64,000 bases of DNA from Xanthobacteraceae bacterium. Its GTDB lineage: Bacteria > Pseudomonadota > Alphaproteobacteria > Rhizobiales > Xanthobacteraceae. A program made the translations under genes and the position numbers. The stretch covers positions 1-64,000 of the forward strand of contig JAIESC010000037.1 of assembly GCA_019746355.1 (NCBI GenBank), in the 5' to 3' direction. Below are positions 41,008 through 50,164 of this stretch, in pieces. The first letter of the stretch is position 1; each line of letters begins with the position of its first letter. The notes beneath the pieces are model-generated. The model saw nothing but the letters and a program-made list of their open reading frames with translations, had not been told where the DNA came from and ran no database searches.

Positions 41008-43329
41008 CTATCCGGCCTTGCCGTTGCCGATCGCGCGCCACACCACCTCGGGTGTCGCGGGCATCGCGATTTGCTTGATGCCGAATTCCGCGAGCGCGTT
41101 GACCAGCGCATTCGCGACTGCCGGCATGGCCCCGACGCAACCGGCTTCGCCCGCGCCTTTTGCTCCGATTGGATTCGTCTTGGTCGGCACCGGATTGGCC
41201 TTCACCTCGATCGGGCAGAAGTCTTCCGCGCGCGGCATGGCGTAGTCCATGAACGAGCCGGTGGTCAGTTGGCCCTCGCTGTCGAAGTTGATGTTCTCCT
41301 TCAGGATCTGGCCGACGCCCATCGCCACGCCGCCGACGATCTGGCCCTTCAGCAGCAGCGGATTCATCACCGTGCCGACATCGTCGACCACGTTGTAGCG
41401 CACGACCTCGGTCGTGCCGGTCTCCGGGTCGATCTCGACCTCGCAGATGTGCACGCCGTTCGGGAAGTTCTCGACGTCGGACTTGTAGACGGCGGTGGCG
41501 TAGAGGCCGGCCTCCATGTCCTTCGGCAGCTTGGCCGGGTTGAAGCTGTCCTGCGCCACATCCTTGATGGTCATGGTCTGGTTCGACTTGGTGCTGGAAA
41601 AGAGGCCGTCTTCGAACCGGACGTCGGCGATGTCCACCTTCAGGTTGTGCGCGGCGATCGCCTTGGCCTTGGCGATCACCTTTTCGCCCGCCATGGTGAA
41701 CGCCGAGCCCGACATGGTGGCCGAGCGCGAGCCGCCGGTGCCTTCGCCGAAGAACACCTTGTCGGTGTCGCCCTGGATGTACTCGATGTCGTTCGGGTGG
41801 ATGCCGAGCTTGTCGGCCACCACCTGCTTGAACGTCGTCTCGTGGCCCTGGCCCTGGTTGATCGAGCCCGAGAAGATCTGCACCGTGCCGCCGCGGTCGA
41901 AGCGGATTTCCGCGCCCTCCAAGCTCGGCGCCGCCGCCCGCTCGATCGTGTTCGACATGCCGAGGCCGCGCAGCTTGCCGTTCCGCTTCGATTCGGCCTT
42001 GCGCTTGGCGAAGCCTGTCCAGTCGGCCATCTTCAGCGCAAGGTCCATGCCCTTCTCGAACTCGCCGGAGTCGTAGGTGAAGGTCAGGCTCGTCTTGAAC
42101 GGCATCGCCTCGGCCGGGATGTAGTTCTTCCGGCGCAGCTCCGCCGGGTCCATTTTCAGCTCGGCAGCCGCCACGTCGACCATGCGTTCGATCACATAGG
42201 CGGCTTCCGGGCGGCCATTGCCTCGATAGGGCCGGCACGGCTGGGTGTGGGTGAACACCGCGGTCGATTCCACGTACATCGCGGGTGTCCGGTAGACGCC
42301 GGCCAGCGTGCCGAGGTTGCCGGTGTAGGCCTGGAAGCCCGATTGCAGGTACGCGCCAGCGTTGACGAACGAGGTGACGCGGAACCCGAGGAAGGTGCCG
42401 TCCTTGTCGAGCGCAAGCTCCGCGTCGGTGACGTTGTCGCGCGCCATCGCATCCGACAGGAACGCCTCCGAGCGCGTGCTCATCCATTTCACCGGGCGGT
42501 GGATCAGCTTCGACGCCAGCAGGCAGAGCGGCACCTCGTTGTACACGGCCGATTTCATGCCGAAGCTGCCGCCGATATCCGGCGCGATCACGCGGATCTT
42601 GTGCTCGGGAATTTTCATCACCAGCTTGGCGAGCTCGGCGCGATAGGGATGTGCGCGCTGCAAGGTCGTGTACAGCGTGTAGCTGTCGGTCGTGGCGTTG
42701 TAGTCGGCGAGCGAGCCGCGCGGCTCCATCGACGCCGTGGTGATGCGGTTGATGACGAGGTGCTCCTTGACGATATGGGCGGCCTTCTTGAAGGCCTCTT
42801 CGGTCTTGGCCTTGTCGCCGTGGATCGCCGTGAAGCAGATGTTGTCCTTGCAGTCCTCCCAGACCAGCGGCGCGCCGGGCTGCGCCGCTTCCGCGGTGCC
42901 GAGCGCCGCCGGCAGTGTCTCGTAGTCCACCTCGATCAGCTCGCAGGCGTCCATCGCCTGCGCCTTGGTCTCGGCCACCACGAAGGCGACGTAATCGCCG
43001 ACGAAGCGGACGCGGTCCTTCACCAGCGCCGGATAGCGCGGCTTGTAGTTCGGCGAGCCGTCGCGGCGCTTGTGGGTGACCGGCACGGGAAGATCGCCCC
43101 AGCCGGACTTGATCCAGTCGTCGCCCGTCAGCACGCACAGCACGCCTGGCACGGCCCTGGCCTTGCTGGTGTCGATCGACTTGATCCGGGCGTGGGCGTA
43201 AGGCGAGCGCAGCACATGGCCGAACGCCATGCCCGGCAGCGTGACGTCGTCCACATACTTGCCGCCGCCCCGCAGCAGCCGCGGATCCTCGAAACGCGGC
43301 ACGCCCTGACCGATCGCAAACTCACCCAT
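41008..43329 (-). CDS. Xanthine dehydrogenase family molybdopterin-binding large subunit
   Basis: A 773-residue large subunit of a molybdenum hydroxylase (XdhB/CoxL type). The N-terminal domain has GVPRFEDPRLLRGGGKYVDD; the substrate-loop region reads PYRGNGRPEAAYVIERM, resembling form II CoxL and not the AYRCSFR loop of true CO dehydrogenase; GSFGMKSAVYNE and AKGAGEAGCVGAMPA near the end fit the cofactor-binding motifs, the latter with the catalytic Glu. These enzymes hydroxylate or dehydrogenate aromatic or aldehyde substrates. The FAD and 2Fe-2S subunits that normally complete the complex are not adjacent. A longer frame to 43872 is antisense to the neighbouring gene and rejected. Confidence 0.93.
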   Translation of the reverse strand: MGEFAIGQGVPRFEDPRLLRGGGKYVDDVTLPGMAFGHVLRSPYAHARIKSIDTSKARAVPGVLCVLTGDDWIKSGWGDLPVPVTHKRRDGSPNYKPRYPALVKDRVRFVGDYVAFVVAETKAQAMDACELIEVDYETLPAALGTAEAAQPGAPLVWEDCKDNICFTAIHGDKAKTEEAFKKAAHIVKEHLVINRITTASMEPRGSLADYNATTDSYTLYTTLQRAHPYRAELAKLVMKIPEHKIRVIAPDIGGSFGMKSAVYNEVPLCLLASKLIHRPVKWMSTRSEAFLSDAMARDNVTDAELALDKDGTFLGFRVTSFVNAGAYLQSGFQAYTGNLGTLAGVYRTPAMYVESTAVFTHTQPCRPYRGNGRPEAAYVIERMVDVAAAELKMDPAELRRKNYIPAEAMPFKTSLTFTYDSGEFEKGMDLALKMADWTGFAKRKAESKRNGKLRGLGMSNTIERAAAPSLEGAEIRFDRGGTVQIFSGSINQGQGHETTFKQVVADKLGIHPNDIEYIQGDTDKVFFGEGTGGSRSATMSGSAFTMAGEKVIAKAKAIAAHNLKVDIADVRFEDGLFSSTKSNQTMTIKDVAQDSFNPAKLPKDMEAGLYATAVYKSDVENFPNGVHICEVEIDPETGTTEVVRYNVVDDVGTVMNPLLLKGQIVGGVAMGVGQILKENINFDSEGQLTTGSFMDYAMPRAEDFCPIEVKANPVPTKTNPIGAKGAGEAGCVGAMPAVANALVNALAEFGIKQIAMPATPEVVWRAIGNGKAG

Positions 43330-43368
43330 TGCAGCCCTCGTAGTTCCAATCCCGTCACATGCCCCGCG

Positions 43369-43475
43369 GTCATTCCGGGGCGCTCGCGTCAGCGAGCGAG
43401 CCCGGAATCCAGACGCAAGCTCCGAACGAGCCTCTGGATTCCGGGCTCGCGCCTTACGGCGCGCCCCGGAATGAC
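43369..43475. repeat. Interspersed palindromic repeat, copy 5
   Basis: GTCATTCCGGGGCGCTCGCG at the left, GCGCGCCCCGGAATGAC at the right, inner CCCGGAATCCAG / CTGGATTCCGGG. It lies in the 337-base gap between the divergent molybdenum enzyme and acyl-CoA synthetase genes, the only copy between divergent genes; no other feature was found in that gap. Confidence 0.9.
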
Positions 43476-43666
43476 CGCGGAGAGGGTTCGCTTTTATCAC
43501 AGCCCCAAGACTTTGCTTAGCCTTTGGTCTGGTTGCCGCCCGGCAAGGCTTGACCCGCTGGGCCGGGTCAATTGTTATTCCGAGAAGGAACCCGCCGGAG
43601 GAAACGGCGGGAGAGGGGAACGACAGCGCCGCGCGGGCGTGCCCACGCGGCCGATGGGAGGATGCG

Positions 43667-45640
43667 GTGGCGAGCAACACGCGCGCGCCTGCGGACACCT
43701 TTCCGAAATTGCTGCTGCGGAACGCGGTATCGTTTGGCAATCGGCCGGCGATGCGGCACAAGGATCTGGGCATCTGGCAGACCTGGACGTGGGCGCAGGT
43801 GCGCGACCAGGTGCTGGCCCTGGCGGCGGGCCTGTCCCGGCTCGGGCTCAGGCGCGGCGACACCATCGCCATCGTCGGCTCGAACCGGCCGAAGCTCTAC
43901 TGGTCAGTGGCCGCGGCCCAGGTGCTCGGTGCGATCCCGGTGCCGGTCTATGCCGACGCGGTTGCCGAGGAGCTTGCCTTCGTGCTGGCGCACGCCGAGG
44001 TGCGCTTCGCCGCGGTCGAGGATCAGGAGCAGGTCGACAAGATTCTGTCGGTGTCCGAGCGGTTGCCGAAGCTTGAGAAGATGGTCTACGACGAGCCACG
44101 GGGCTTGCGCGAATACGACCACGCCAATCTTCACCCCGTCAGCGAGGTGATTGCCGGCGGCCGCAAGGCGCTGGAGGATCCCGCGCTCGCGAAATGGCTC
44201 GACGGCGAGATCGCCACAGGCAAAGGCTCCGACACCTCGATCATCCTCTACACCTCCGGGACCACCGGACAGTCGAAGGGCGTCGTTCTGTCCGCCGAGC
44301 GCTGCATCGCCGCCGGCTCCGACACCGTCGCCTTCGACAAGCTGACCGAGAAGGACGAGGCGCTGGCCTATCTGCCGCTCGCCTGGGTCGGCGACCACTA
44401 TCTCAACTACGCGCAGGGCATGGTGGCGGGCTTCTGCATGGCCTGCTGCGAGACGAGCGACACCTCGATGGCGGACCTGCGCGAGATCGGGCCGACGTTC
44501 TTCTTCGCGCCGCCGCGCACCTTCGAGCAGATGCTGACGCGGCTGATGATCCGCATGGAGGACGCGGGCTTCGTCAAGCGCAAGCTGTTCCACACTTTCA
44601 TCGGCGTCGCCAGGCGACACGGCGAGGCGATCCTCAACCAGCAGCCGGTGCCACTGCACGGGCGGCTGCTGTATTGGCTCGGCAATATCCTGGTGTATGG
44701 CCCGCTGAAGAACGTGCTGGGGCTGTCGAACGTGCGCACCGCCTACACCGCGGGCGAAGCCATCGGCCCTGATCTCTTTTCTTTCTATCGTTCGCTGGGC
44801 TTGAACCTGAAGCAGCTCTACGGCCAGACCGAGGCGTTCCTCTATCTCACGGCGCAGCCCGACGGGCAGATTTACTCCGACACCGTCGGGCCGGCGATGC
44901 CCAACGTGGACCTTCGCATCGCCGACAACGGCGAGGTGCTGTTCAAGTCGCCCGGCCAGTTCATCAGCTATTTCAAGGACGAAGCCAAGACCCGGGAGGC
45001 GATGACGCCCGACGGCTATGTGAAGACCGGCGACGCCGGCTTCTTCGATGCAAAGACCGGTCACCTGAAGATCATCGATCGCGCCAAGGATGTCGGCAAG
45101 CTCAAGGACGGCACGCTGTTTCCGCCGAAGTACATCGAGAACAAGCTCAAGTTCTTTCCCAACATCCGCGAGGCGGTGGCCTATGGCGACGGCCGCGACT
45201 GCGTCGCGGTGATGATCAACATCGATCTCACCGCGGTCGGAAGCTGGGCCGAGCGCAACAACGTGATCTACGGCTCCTATCAGGAGCTGGCCGGCCATCC
45301 GCTGGTCTACGACATGATCCAGAAGAACATCGAGGAGACCAACCGCTCGCTCGCCGAGGACCCGGTGACGGCCGGTGCGCAGGTGAAGCGCTTCCTCATC
45401 CTGCACAAGGAGCTCGACGCCGACGACGGCGAGGTGACGCGGACCCAGAAGGTGCGCCGCGGCTTCGTCGCCGAGCGCTATGCGCCGCTGATCGCGGCGC
45501 TCTATGACGGCTCGAAGGAGGCCGACATTTCCACGGAGGTGACCTTCGAGGACGGGCGCAAGGGCACGCTCTCGGCGCGGGTCAAGGTTCGCGACGTGAC
45601 GACCGTGCCGGTCGCGCCTGCGCTTGGGAAGGCCGCATGA
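43667..45640 (+). CDS. AMP-dependent acyl-CoA synthetase (long-chain type)
   Basis: A 657-residue ligase from GTG at 43667 with GGGAGGA upstream; the ATG-less frame runs further up to 43550 but without protein features. The adenylation P-loop is LYTSGTTGQSKGVVL near residue 190, with YGQTEAF near residue 385 and DAGFF-DAKTGHLKIIDRAKD later. The long form with LPKLEKMVYDE is typical of FadD15-like synthetases. It activates a carboxylic acid as acyl-CoA. Its stop overlaps the LivG start (ATGA), tying it to the ABC transporter; such pairs with Liv transporters are common in alphaproteobacteria and suggest that the transported molecule is an acid activated directly on entry. Confidence 0.93.
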   Translation: MASNTRAPADTFPKLLLRNAVSFGNRPAMRHKDLGIWQTWTWAQVRDQVLALAAGLSRLGLRRGDTIAIVGSNRPKLYWSVAAAQVLGAIPVPVYADAVAEELAFVLAHAEVRFAAVEDQEQVDKILSVSERLPKLEKMVYDEPRGLREYDHANLHPVSEVIAGGRKALEDPALAKWLDGEIATGKGSDTSIILYTSGTTGQSKGVVLSAERCIAAGSDTVAFDKLTEKDEALAYLPLAWVGDHYLNYAQGMVAGFCMACCETSDTSMADLREIGPTFFFAPPRTFEQMLTRLMIRMEDAGFVKRKLFHTFIGVARRHGEAILNQQPVPLHGRLLYWLGNILVYGPLKNVLGLSNVRTAYTAGEAIGPDLFSFYRSLGLNLKQLYGQTEAFLYLTAQPDGQIYSDTVGPAMPNVDLRIADNGEVLFKSPGQFISYFKDEAKTREAMTPDGYVKTGDAGFFDAKTGHLKIIDRAKDVGKLKDGTLFPPKYIENKLKFFPNIREAVAYGDGRDCVAVMINIDLTAVGSWAERNNVIYGSYQELAGHPLVYDMIQKNIEETNRSLAEDPVTAGAQVKRFLILHKELDADDGEVTRTQKVRRGFVAERYAPLIAALYDGSKEADISTEVTFEDGRKGTLSARVKVRDVTTVPVAPALGKAA

Positions 45641-46437
45641 GAGCGCCTTCCGCCAGCGACATCGCCGCCGGCGAGGTGCTGCTCTCGGTCGAGAACGTAT
45701 CGCTGTCGTTCGGCGGCGTGCGCGCCATCCGCGACGTCTCGTTCGACATCAAGAAGGGCGAGGTGCGCGCGATCATCGGCCCGAACGGCGCGGGCAAGAC
45801 CTCGATGCTCAACGTCATCAACGGCTTCTACCAGCCGCAGCAGGGCCGCATCACCTTCAAGGGCCAGACCCGCTCACAGATGCAGCCGCATGCTGCGGCC
45901 CGTGGCGGCATCGCCCGCACGTTCCAGAACGTCGCCCTGTTCAAGGGCATGAGCGCGCTCGACAACATCATGGCGGGGCGCACGCTGAAGATGAAGCGCG
46001 GCTTCCTCTGGCAGATATTGCGCGTCGGTCCCGCGCTCAACGAGGAGATCGAGCATCGCCACCGGGTCGAGGAGATCATCGATTTCCTCGAGATCCAGGC
46101 GATCCGCAAGGTGCCGGTGGCGCGTCTGCCCTACGGCCTGCAGAAGCGCGTCGAGCTCGGCCGCGCGCTGGCGATGGAGCCGGAGCTGCTGCTGCTCGAC
46201 GAGCCGATGGCCGGCATGAACCTCGAAGAGAAGGAGGACATGTCGCGCTTCATCATCGACGTGAACGACCATTTCGGCACCACCATCGCGCTGATCGAGC
46301 ACGATATGGGCGTGGTGATGGACCTCAGCGACCGCGTCGTGGTGCTCGACCACGGCACCAAGATCGCCGACGGCACGCCCGACGAAGTGAAAAGCAACCA
46401 GGACGTCATCGACGCGTATTTGGGAGTGGCGCACTGA
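45637..46437 (+). CDS. livG: Branched-chain amino acid-type ABC transporter ATPase (LivG)
   Basis: A 266-residue ATPase. Walker A GPNGAGKTS near residue 48, signature LPYGLQKRVELGRAL near 165, Walker B LLLLDEPMAGMN and a switch His in IEHDMGVVMD. The branched-chain (HAAT) family form is clear from VKSNQDVIDAYLG at the end. It powers the LivHM channel encoded next; a palindromic repeat of 106 bases separates it from LivH. Translation is coupled to the acyl-CoA synthetase. Confidence 0.94.
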   Translation: MRAPSASDIAAGEVLLSVENVSLSFGGVRAIRDVSFDIKKGEVRAIIGPNGAGKTSMLNVINGFYQPQQGRITFKGQTRSQMQPHAAARGGIARTFQNVALFKGMSALDNIMAGRTLKMKRGFLWQILRVGPALNEEIEHRHRVEEIIDFLEIQAIRKVPVARLPYGLQKRVELGRALAMEPELLLLDEPMAGMNLEEKEDMSRFIIDVNDHFGTTIALIEHDMGVVMDLSDRVVVLDHGTKIADGTPDEVKSNQDVIDAYLGVAH

Positions 46438-46459
46438 TGTTGGCGAGGACACCACCGCC

Positions 46460-46565
46460 GTCATTCCGGGGCGTGCGCGCAGCGCACGAACCCGGAATCC
46501 AGAGCCGAGGAATGCCGTGTTGCCCTGGATTCCGGGTTCGCGCCTTCGGCACGCCCCGGAATGAC
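46460..46565. repeat. Interspersed palindromic repeat, copy 6 (inside the Liv operon)
   Basis: GTCATTCCGGGGCGTGCGCG at the left and GGCACGCCCCGGAATGAC at the right, inner CCCGGAATCCAG / CTGGATTCCGGG. It sits between livG and livH. Its terminal ATGAC (46561) supplies an ATG in frame with livH that is unlikely to be the natural start. Confidence 0.9.
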
Positions 46566-46602
46566 GGCGGTGTGGGTTGCGAGAGCGAAGGATAGCAATC
46601 AC

Positions 46603-47532
46603 GTGGTCGCGTTCGGTCAATTCCTCGAAGTGTTCATCAGCGGGCTGCTCTCCGGCGTGCTCTATTCGCTCGTCGCGCTGGGCTTCGTGCTGATCTTCAA
46701 GGCCTCCGGCGTGTTCAACTTCGCGCAGGGCGCGATGGTGCTGCTCGCGGGCTTGGCCCTCGTCCGCTCGCTCGATCTGCTCGCCGCCAAGGGCTTCCCG
46801 ATGTGGGCGGCGATCGCCGTGGGCTTCCTGTTCGCGGCCGTCATCATGGCGATCACCGCATGGCTCGTGGAGCGCTTCGTGCTCGGGCCGCTGGTCAACC
46901 AGGACGGCCTGACGCTGTTCATGTCCACCATCGGCGTGACCTTCATCATCGAAGGCGCGTCGCAGATGATCTTCGGCGCTGACGTCTATCCGCTGCGGCT
47001 GTTTCCGACCGACGCCTGGTTCGTCGCCGAAAGCGCGTTCCCGGGCGGCATCCTGGTCAACAAGCTCGACGTCTGGGGCGGCCTGATCGCGGCCGTGCTG
47101 GTCGCGGGGCTGGCGCTGTTCTTCCAGAAGACCAAGACCGGCCGCGCGCTGCGCGCTGTCGCCGACGACCATGCCGCCGCGCAGTCGGTCGGCATTCCGC
47201 TCAACTGGATCTGGTTCGTGGTGTGGCTGGTCGCGGGCCTCGTCGCGCTGGTGGCGGCGACGGTGTGGGGCACCAAGCTCGGCGTGCAGTTCTCGATCAC
47301 GTTCCTCGCGCTGAAGGCGCTGCCGGTTCTCATCATCGGCGGCTTCACCTCGGTGCCCGGCGCGATCGTCGGCGGGCTGATCGTCGGGGCCGGCGAGAAG
47401 CTCGCCGAAGCCTATCTCGGGCCGCATATCGGCGGCGGCATCGAATACTGGTTCGGCTACGTGCTGGCCCTGGTCGTGCTGCTGATGCGGCCGCAAGGGT
47501 TGTTCGGCGAACGGATCATCGAGCGCATCTAA
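46603..47532 (+). CDS. livH: Branched-chain amino acid-type ABC transporter permease (LivH)
   Basis: A 309-residue membrane protein from GTG at 46603, preceded by GAAGGA; an ATG at 46561 lies within the repeat and adds 14 residues unlike a LivH start. The typical opening ISGLLSGVLYSLVALGFVLIFKASGVFNFAQG follows directly, and the domain ends with GGLIVGAGEKLAEAYLGP. About eight membrane segments. With LivM, LivG, LivF and the binding protein it imports amino acids or acyl-type solutes. Confidence 0.93.
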   Translation: MVAFGQFLEVFISGLLSGVLYSLVALGFVLIFKASGVFNFAQGAMVLLAGLALVRSLDLLAAKGFPMWAAIAVGFLFAAVIMAITAWLVERFVLGPLVNQDGLTLFMSTIGVTFIIEGASQMIFGADVYPLRLFPTDAWFVAESAFPGGILVNKLDVWGGLIAAVLVAGLALFFQKTKTGRALRAVADDHAAAQSVGIPLNWIWFVVWLVAGLVALVAATVWGTKLGVQFSITFLALKALPVLIIGGFTSVPGAIVGGLIVGAGEKLAEAYLGPHIGGGIEYWFGYVLALVVLLMRPQGLFGERIIERI

Positions 47533-47533
47533 A

Positions 47534-48655
47534 ATGCTTTACCGCGAAACCGGGCAGTTCAAGACCAGCTACGCCGCCGACATGGCGATCTTCCCGATTC
47601 GCCAGGACCGCATCGCGCTGTGGATTTTGCTGGCGGTGGCTTTCATCGGCGTGCCGGTGCTCGATGTGCTTCAGGTGTGGCCGTTCCGCGGCGAGTACCT
47701 CATCCGCGCCATCCTCATTCCGTTCCTGATCCTCGCGCTCGCCGCGGTCGGCCTCAACATCTTGACCGGCTATTGCGGCCAGCTTTCGCTCGGCTCGGGC
47801 GCGTTCATGGCGATTGGTGCCTACAGCGCCTACAAGTTCGGCACCGGCGTGCACATCCCGATGGAGATTTTCACCATCAACATTCCGCCGCTGCCGGTGC
47901 TTCCTTCGATCCTGCTGGGTGGCCTGATGGCGGCGATCGTCGGCATCCTGTTCGGCATCCCGAGCCTTCGCATCAAGGGGCTCTATCTCGCGGTCGCCAC
48001 GCTCGCCGCGCAGTTCTTCTTCGACTGGCTGTTCATCCGCGTGAAGTGGTTCACCAACTACACCTCGTCGGGCTCGGTGACCGCGCCGGAGCTGAACTTC
48101 TTCGGCTTCCACGCCGACAAGCCGATCGAGAAGTATCTGGTGTGTCTTGTGTTCGTGACCGTGTTCGCGCTGATGGCGAAGAACCTCGCGCGCGGCAACA
48201 TCGGCCGGCAGTGGATGGCGATCCGCGACATGGACATCGCCGCCGAGCTGATGGGCATCCGGCCGCTCTACGCCAAGCTTTCCGCCTTCGCCATTTCCTC
48301 GTTCATGATCGGCGTCGCCGGCGCGCTCTGGGCCTTCATCTATCTCGGCTCGTGGGAGCCGCTCGCCTTCAACATCGACCGCTCGTTCCAGCTCCTGTTC
48401 ATGGTCATCATCGGTGGCTTGGGCTCGATCCTCGGCTCGTTCCTCGGCGCGGCGTTCATCCTGGTCCTTCCGATCCTGCTCGATCAGGTGCCGCATGCGA
48501 TGGGAATTCCGATCTCGGTCGAGACCGTCTCGCTCCTGGTCTTCATTGTCACAGGGTCGCTGATCTGCTGGCTCCTGATCGTCGAACCCCATGGATTTGC
48601 TAGACTTTGGTCGACCGCCAAGGAGAAGCTCAGGCTCTGGCCTTACCCCTATTGA
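47534..48655 (+). CDS. livM: Branched-chain amino acid-type ABC transporter permease (LivM)
   Basis: A 373-residue membrane protein beginning one base after the livH stop. GLNILTGYCGQLSLGSGAFMAIGAYSAYK is the LivM hallmark, and WMAIRDMDIAAELMGIRPLYAKL is the conserved loop for coupling with the ATPases. About nine segments; a 40-residue insertion with FHIPMEIFTIN is in the expected extracellular loop. The following 129 bases hold the leader of the binding-protein gene. Confidence 0.94.
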   Translation: MLYRETGQFKTSYAADMAIFPIRQDRIALWILLAVAFIGVPVLDVLQVWPFRGEYLIRAILIPFLILALAAVGLNILTGYCGQLSLGSGAFMAIGAYSAYKFGTGVHIPMEIFTINIPPLPVLPSILLGGLMAAIVGILFGIPSLRIKGLYLAVATLAAQFFFDWLFIRVKWFTNYTSSGSVTAPELNFFGFHADKPIEKYLVCLVFVTVFALMAKNLARGNIGRQWMAIRDMDIAAELMGIRPLYAKLSAFAISSFMIGVAGALWAFIYLGSWEPLAFNIDRSFQLLFMVIIGGLGSILGSFLGAAFILVLPILLDQVPHAMGIPISVETVSLLVFIVTGSLICWLLIVEPHGFARLWSTAKEKLRLWPYPY

Positions 48656-48750
48656 GGGCATAGGATTCACGGCAATTCGCAGTTGAAGGTGACGGCGCGG
48701 GGAATGGAGCGGCGCGACACGTCACTGCAAATCAAAGAACGCTTCAGTGC

Positions 48751-48780
48751 GCCGGCGGAAGCGCCGGCCTGACAGGAGGG
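48751..48780 (+). promoter_or_regulatory. GC hairpin in front of the binding-protein ribosome site
   Basis: GCCGGCG / CGCCGGC with a GAAG loop (48751-48768), then the strong ribosome site AGGAGGG (48774-48780), 4 bases before the ATG. It may protect a processed message for the binding protein. Confidence 0.5.
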
Positions 48781-48784
48781 AAGC

Positions 48785-50101
48785 ATGATGAAAGTCACAC
48801 TGGCGCTCACCGCTGCGGCGGTGGGCGTGGCGGCGATGGGCACGCCCGCGCTGGCGCAGGGCGAGCAGTTCGTGCCGTCGCTGGTCTATCGCACCGGCCC
48901 CTATGCGCCGAACGGCATTCCGTTCGCCAACGGCGTCGCCGACTACTGGACGCTGCTCAACGAGCGCGACGGCGGCATCAACGGCGTCAAGCTGCAGGCC
49001 GAGGAATGCGAAACCGGCTACGCCACCGACAAGGGCGTCGAATGCTATGAACGCCTCAAGGGCAAGGGTCCGACCGGCGCGGCCTACTTCTCGCCGCTCT
49101 CGACCGGCATCACCTTCGCGCTCACCGAGAAGGTGCCGGGCGACAAGATCCCGCTGCTGACCATGGGCTACGGCCGCTCCGAGAGCCGCAACGGCGCAGT
49201 GTTCCCCTGGAATTTCCCGGCAATCGGCAGCTACTGGACCGCGGCCGACGTCGCCATCCAGCACATCGCCAAGGAGCTCGGCGGTTTCGACAAGCTGAAG
49301 GGCAAGAAGGTCAGCCTTGTTTATCACGACAGCCCCTACGGCAAGGAACCGATCCCGGCGCTCGAGGAGCGCGCCAAGAAGGACGGCTTCACCTTCAAGG
49401 CGATCCCGGTCACCCATCCGGGCGTCGAGCAGAAGTCGCAGTGGCTGGCGATCCGCCAGGATCGTCCGGACTACGTGCTGCTGTGGGGCTGGGGCGTGAT
49501 GAATTCCACTGCGGTCAAGGAAGCGGCCGCGGTCGCCTATCCGCGCGACAAGATCATCGGCGTGTGGTGGTCGGGCGCCGAGCAGGACGTGACGCCCGCC
49601 GGCGATCAGTCCACCGGCTACAAGGCGCTGATGCTGCAGCACGGCGCGGGCAAATTCGCGGTGCATGCCGAGATCGAGAAGCACGTGGCTGCCAAGGGCA
49701 AGTCGGTGGCGAAGGAGGACTTCGCGCAGGTGCTCTACAACCGCGGCCTGGTGAACTCGATGCTCGGCACCGAGGCGATCCGCACGGCGATGAAGAAGTT
49801 CGGCAACAAGCCGTTGACCGGCGAGCAGGTGCGCTGGGGCTTCGAGAACCTCGACATCTCCGCGGCCCGCATCAAGGAGCTGGGCTTCGAGGGCATGCTG
49901 AGCCCGCTCAAGCTGAGCTGCGACGACCACCAGGGCGCCGACGTCGCCCGCGTCCAGCAGTGGGACGGCAAGGCCTGGAAGGTGATCTCCGACTACTACA
50001 AGGCGGACCGCACGATCCTTGACCCGATGGTCAAGGATCAGTCGGCCAAGTACGCCGCGGACAAGAAGATCACGCCGCGCGACTGCGCGAAGGAGAGCTG
50101 A
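48785..50101 (+). CDS. livK: Branched-chain amino acid-type ABC transporter substrate-binding protein
   Basis: A 438-residue periplasmic protein with signal peptide (LALTAAAVGVAAMGTPALA) and the type I fold with two lobes (VPSLVYRTGPYAPNG; KKVSLVYHDSPYGKEPIPALEERAKKDG at about 170-195; WWSGAEQDVTPAGD). Such long Liv binding proteins with an ECETGYATDKGVECYERLK segment accompany aromatic or acyl acid transporters in Rhizobiales. The hairpin before and the terminator after the gene suggest it is made in excess of the membrane parts. Confidence 0.92.
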   Translation: MMKVTLALTAAAVGVAAMGTPALAQGEQFVPSLVYRTGPYAPNGIPFANGVADYWTLLNERDGGINGVKLQAEECETGYATDKGVECYERLKGKGPTGAAYFSPLSTGITFALTEKVPGDKIPLLTMGYGRSESRNGAVFPWNFPAIGSYWTAADVAIQHIAKELGGFDKLKGKKVSLVYHDSPYGKEPIPALEERAKKDGFTFKAIPVTHPGVEQKSQWLAIRQDRPDYVLLWGWGVMNSTAVKEAAAVAYPRDKIIGVWWSGAEQDVTPAGDQSTGYKALMLQHGAGKFAVHAEIEKHVAAKGKSVAKEDFAQVLYNRGLVNSMLGTEAIRTAMKKFGNKPLTGEQVRWGFENLDISAARIKELGFEGMLSPLKLSCDDHQGADVARVQQWDGKAWKVISDYYKADRTILDPMVKDQSAKYAADKKITPRDCAKES

Positions 50102-50112
50102 GCGTCAGTTGT

Positions 50113-50148
50113 CGGGCGGCGGCCGCAACCGCCGCCCGATTTTGTTTT
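50113..50148 (+). terminator. Terminator/attenuator inside the Liv operon
   Basis: Perfect 10-base arms CGGGCGGCGG / CCGCCGCCCG around CCGCAA, followed by ATTTTGTTTT. It lies 12 bases after the binding-protein stop and before livF. Confidence 0.85.
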
Positions 50149-50164
50149 GACCGACGGGCGACCG

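Noticed and set aside
43330..43872. Upstream extension of the molybdenum enzyme frame by 181 codons
   Set aside because: It runs antisense through repeat copy 5 and the start of the acyl-CoA synthetase gene; the family start is at 43329.
40366..44076. Plus-strand frame of 1236 codons across the aldolase and molybdenum enzyme genes
   Set aside because: Antisense shadow of two well supported genes; no motif.
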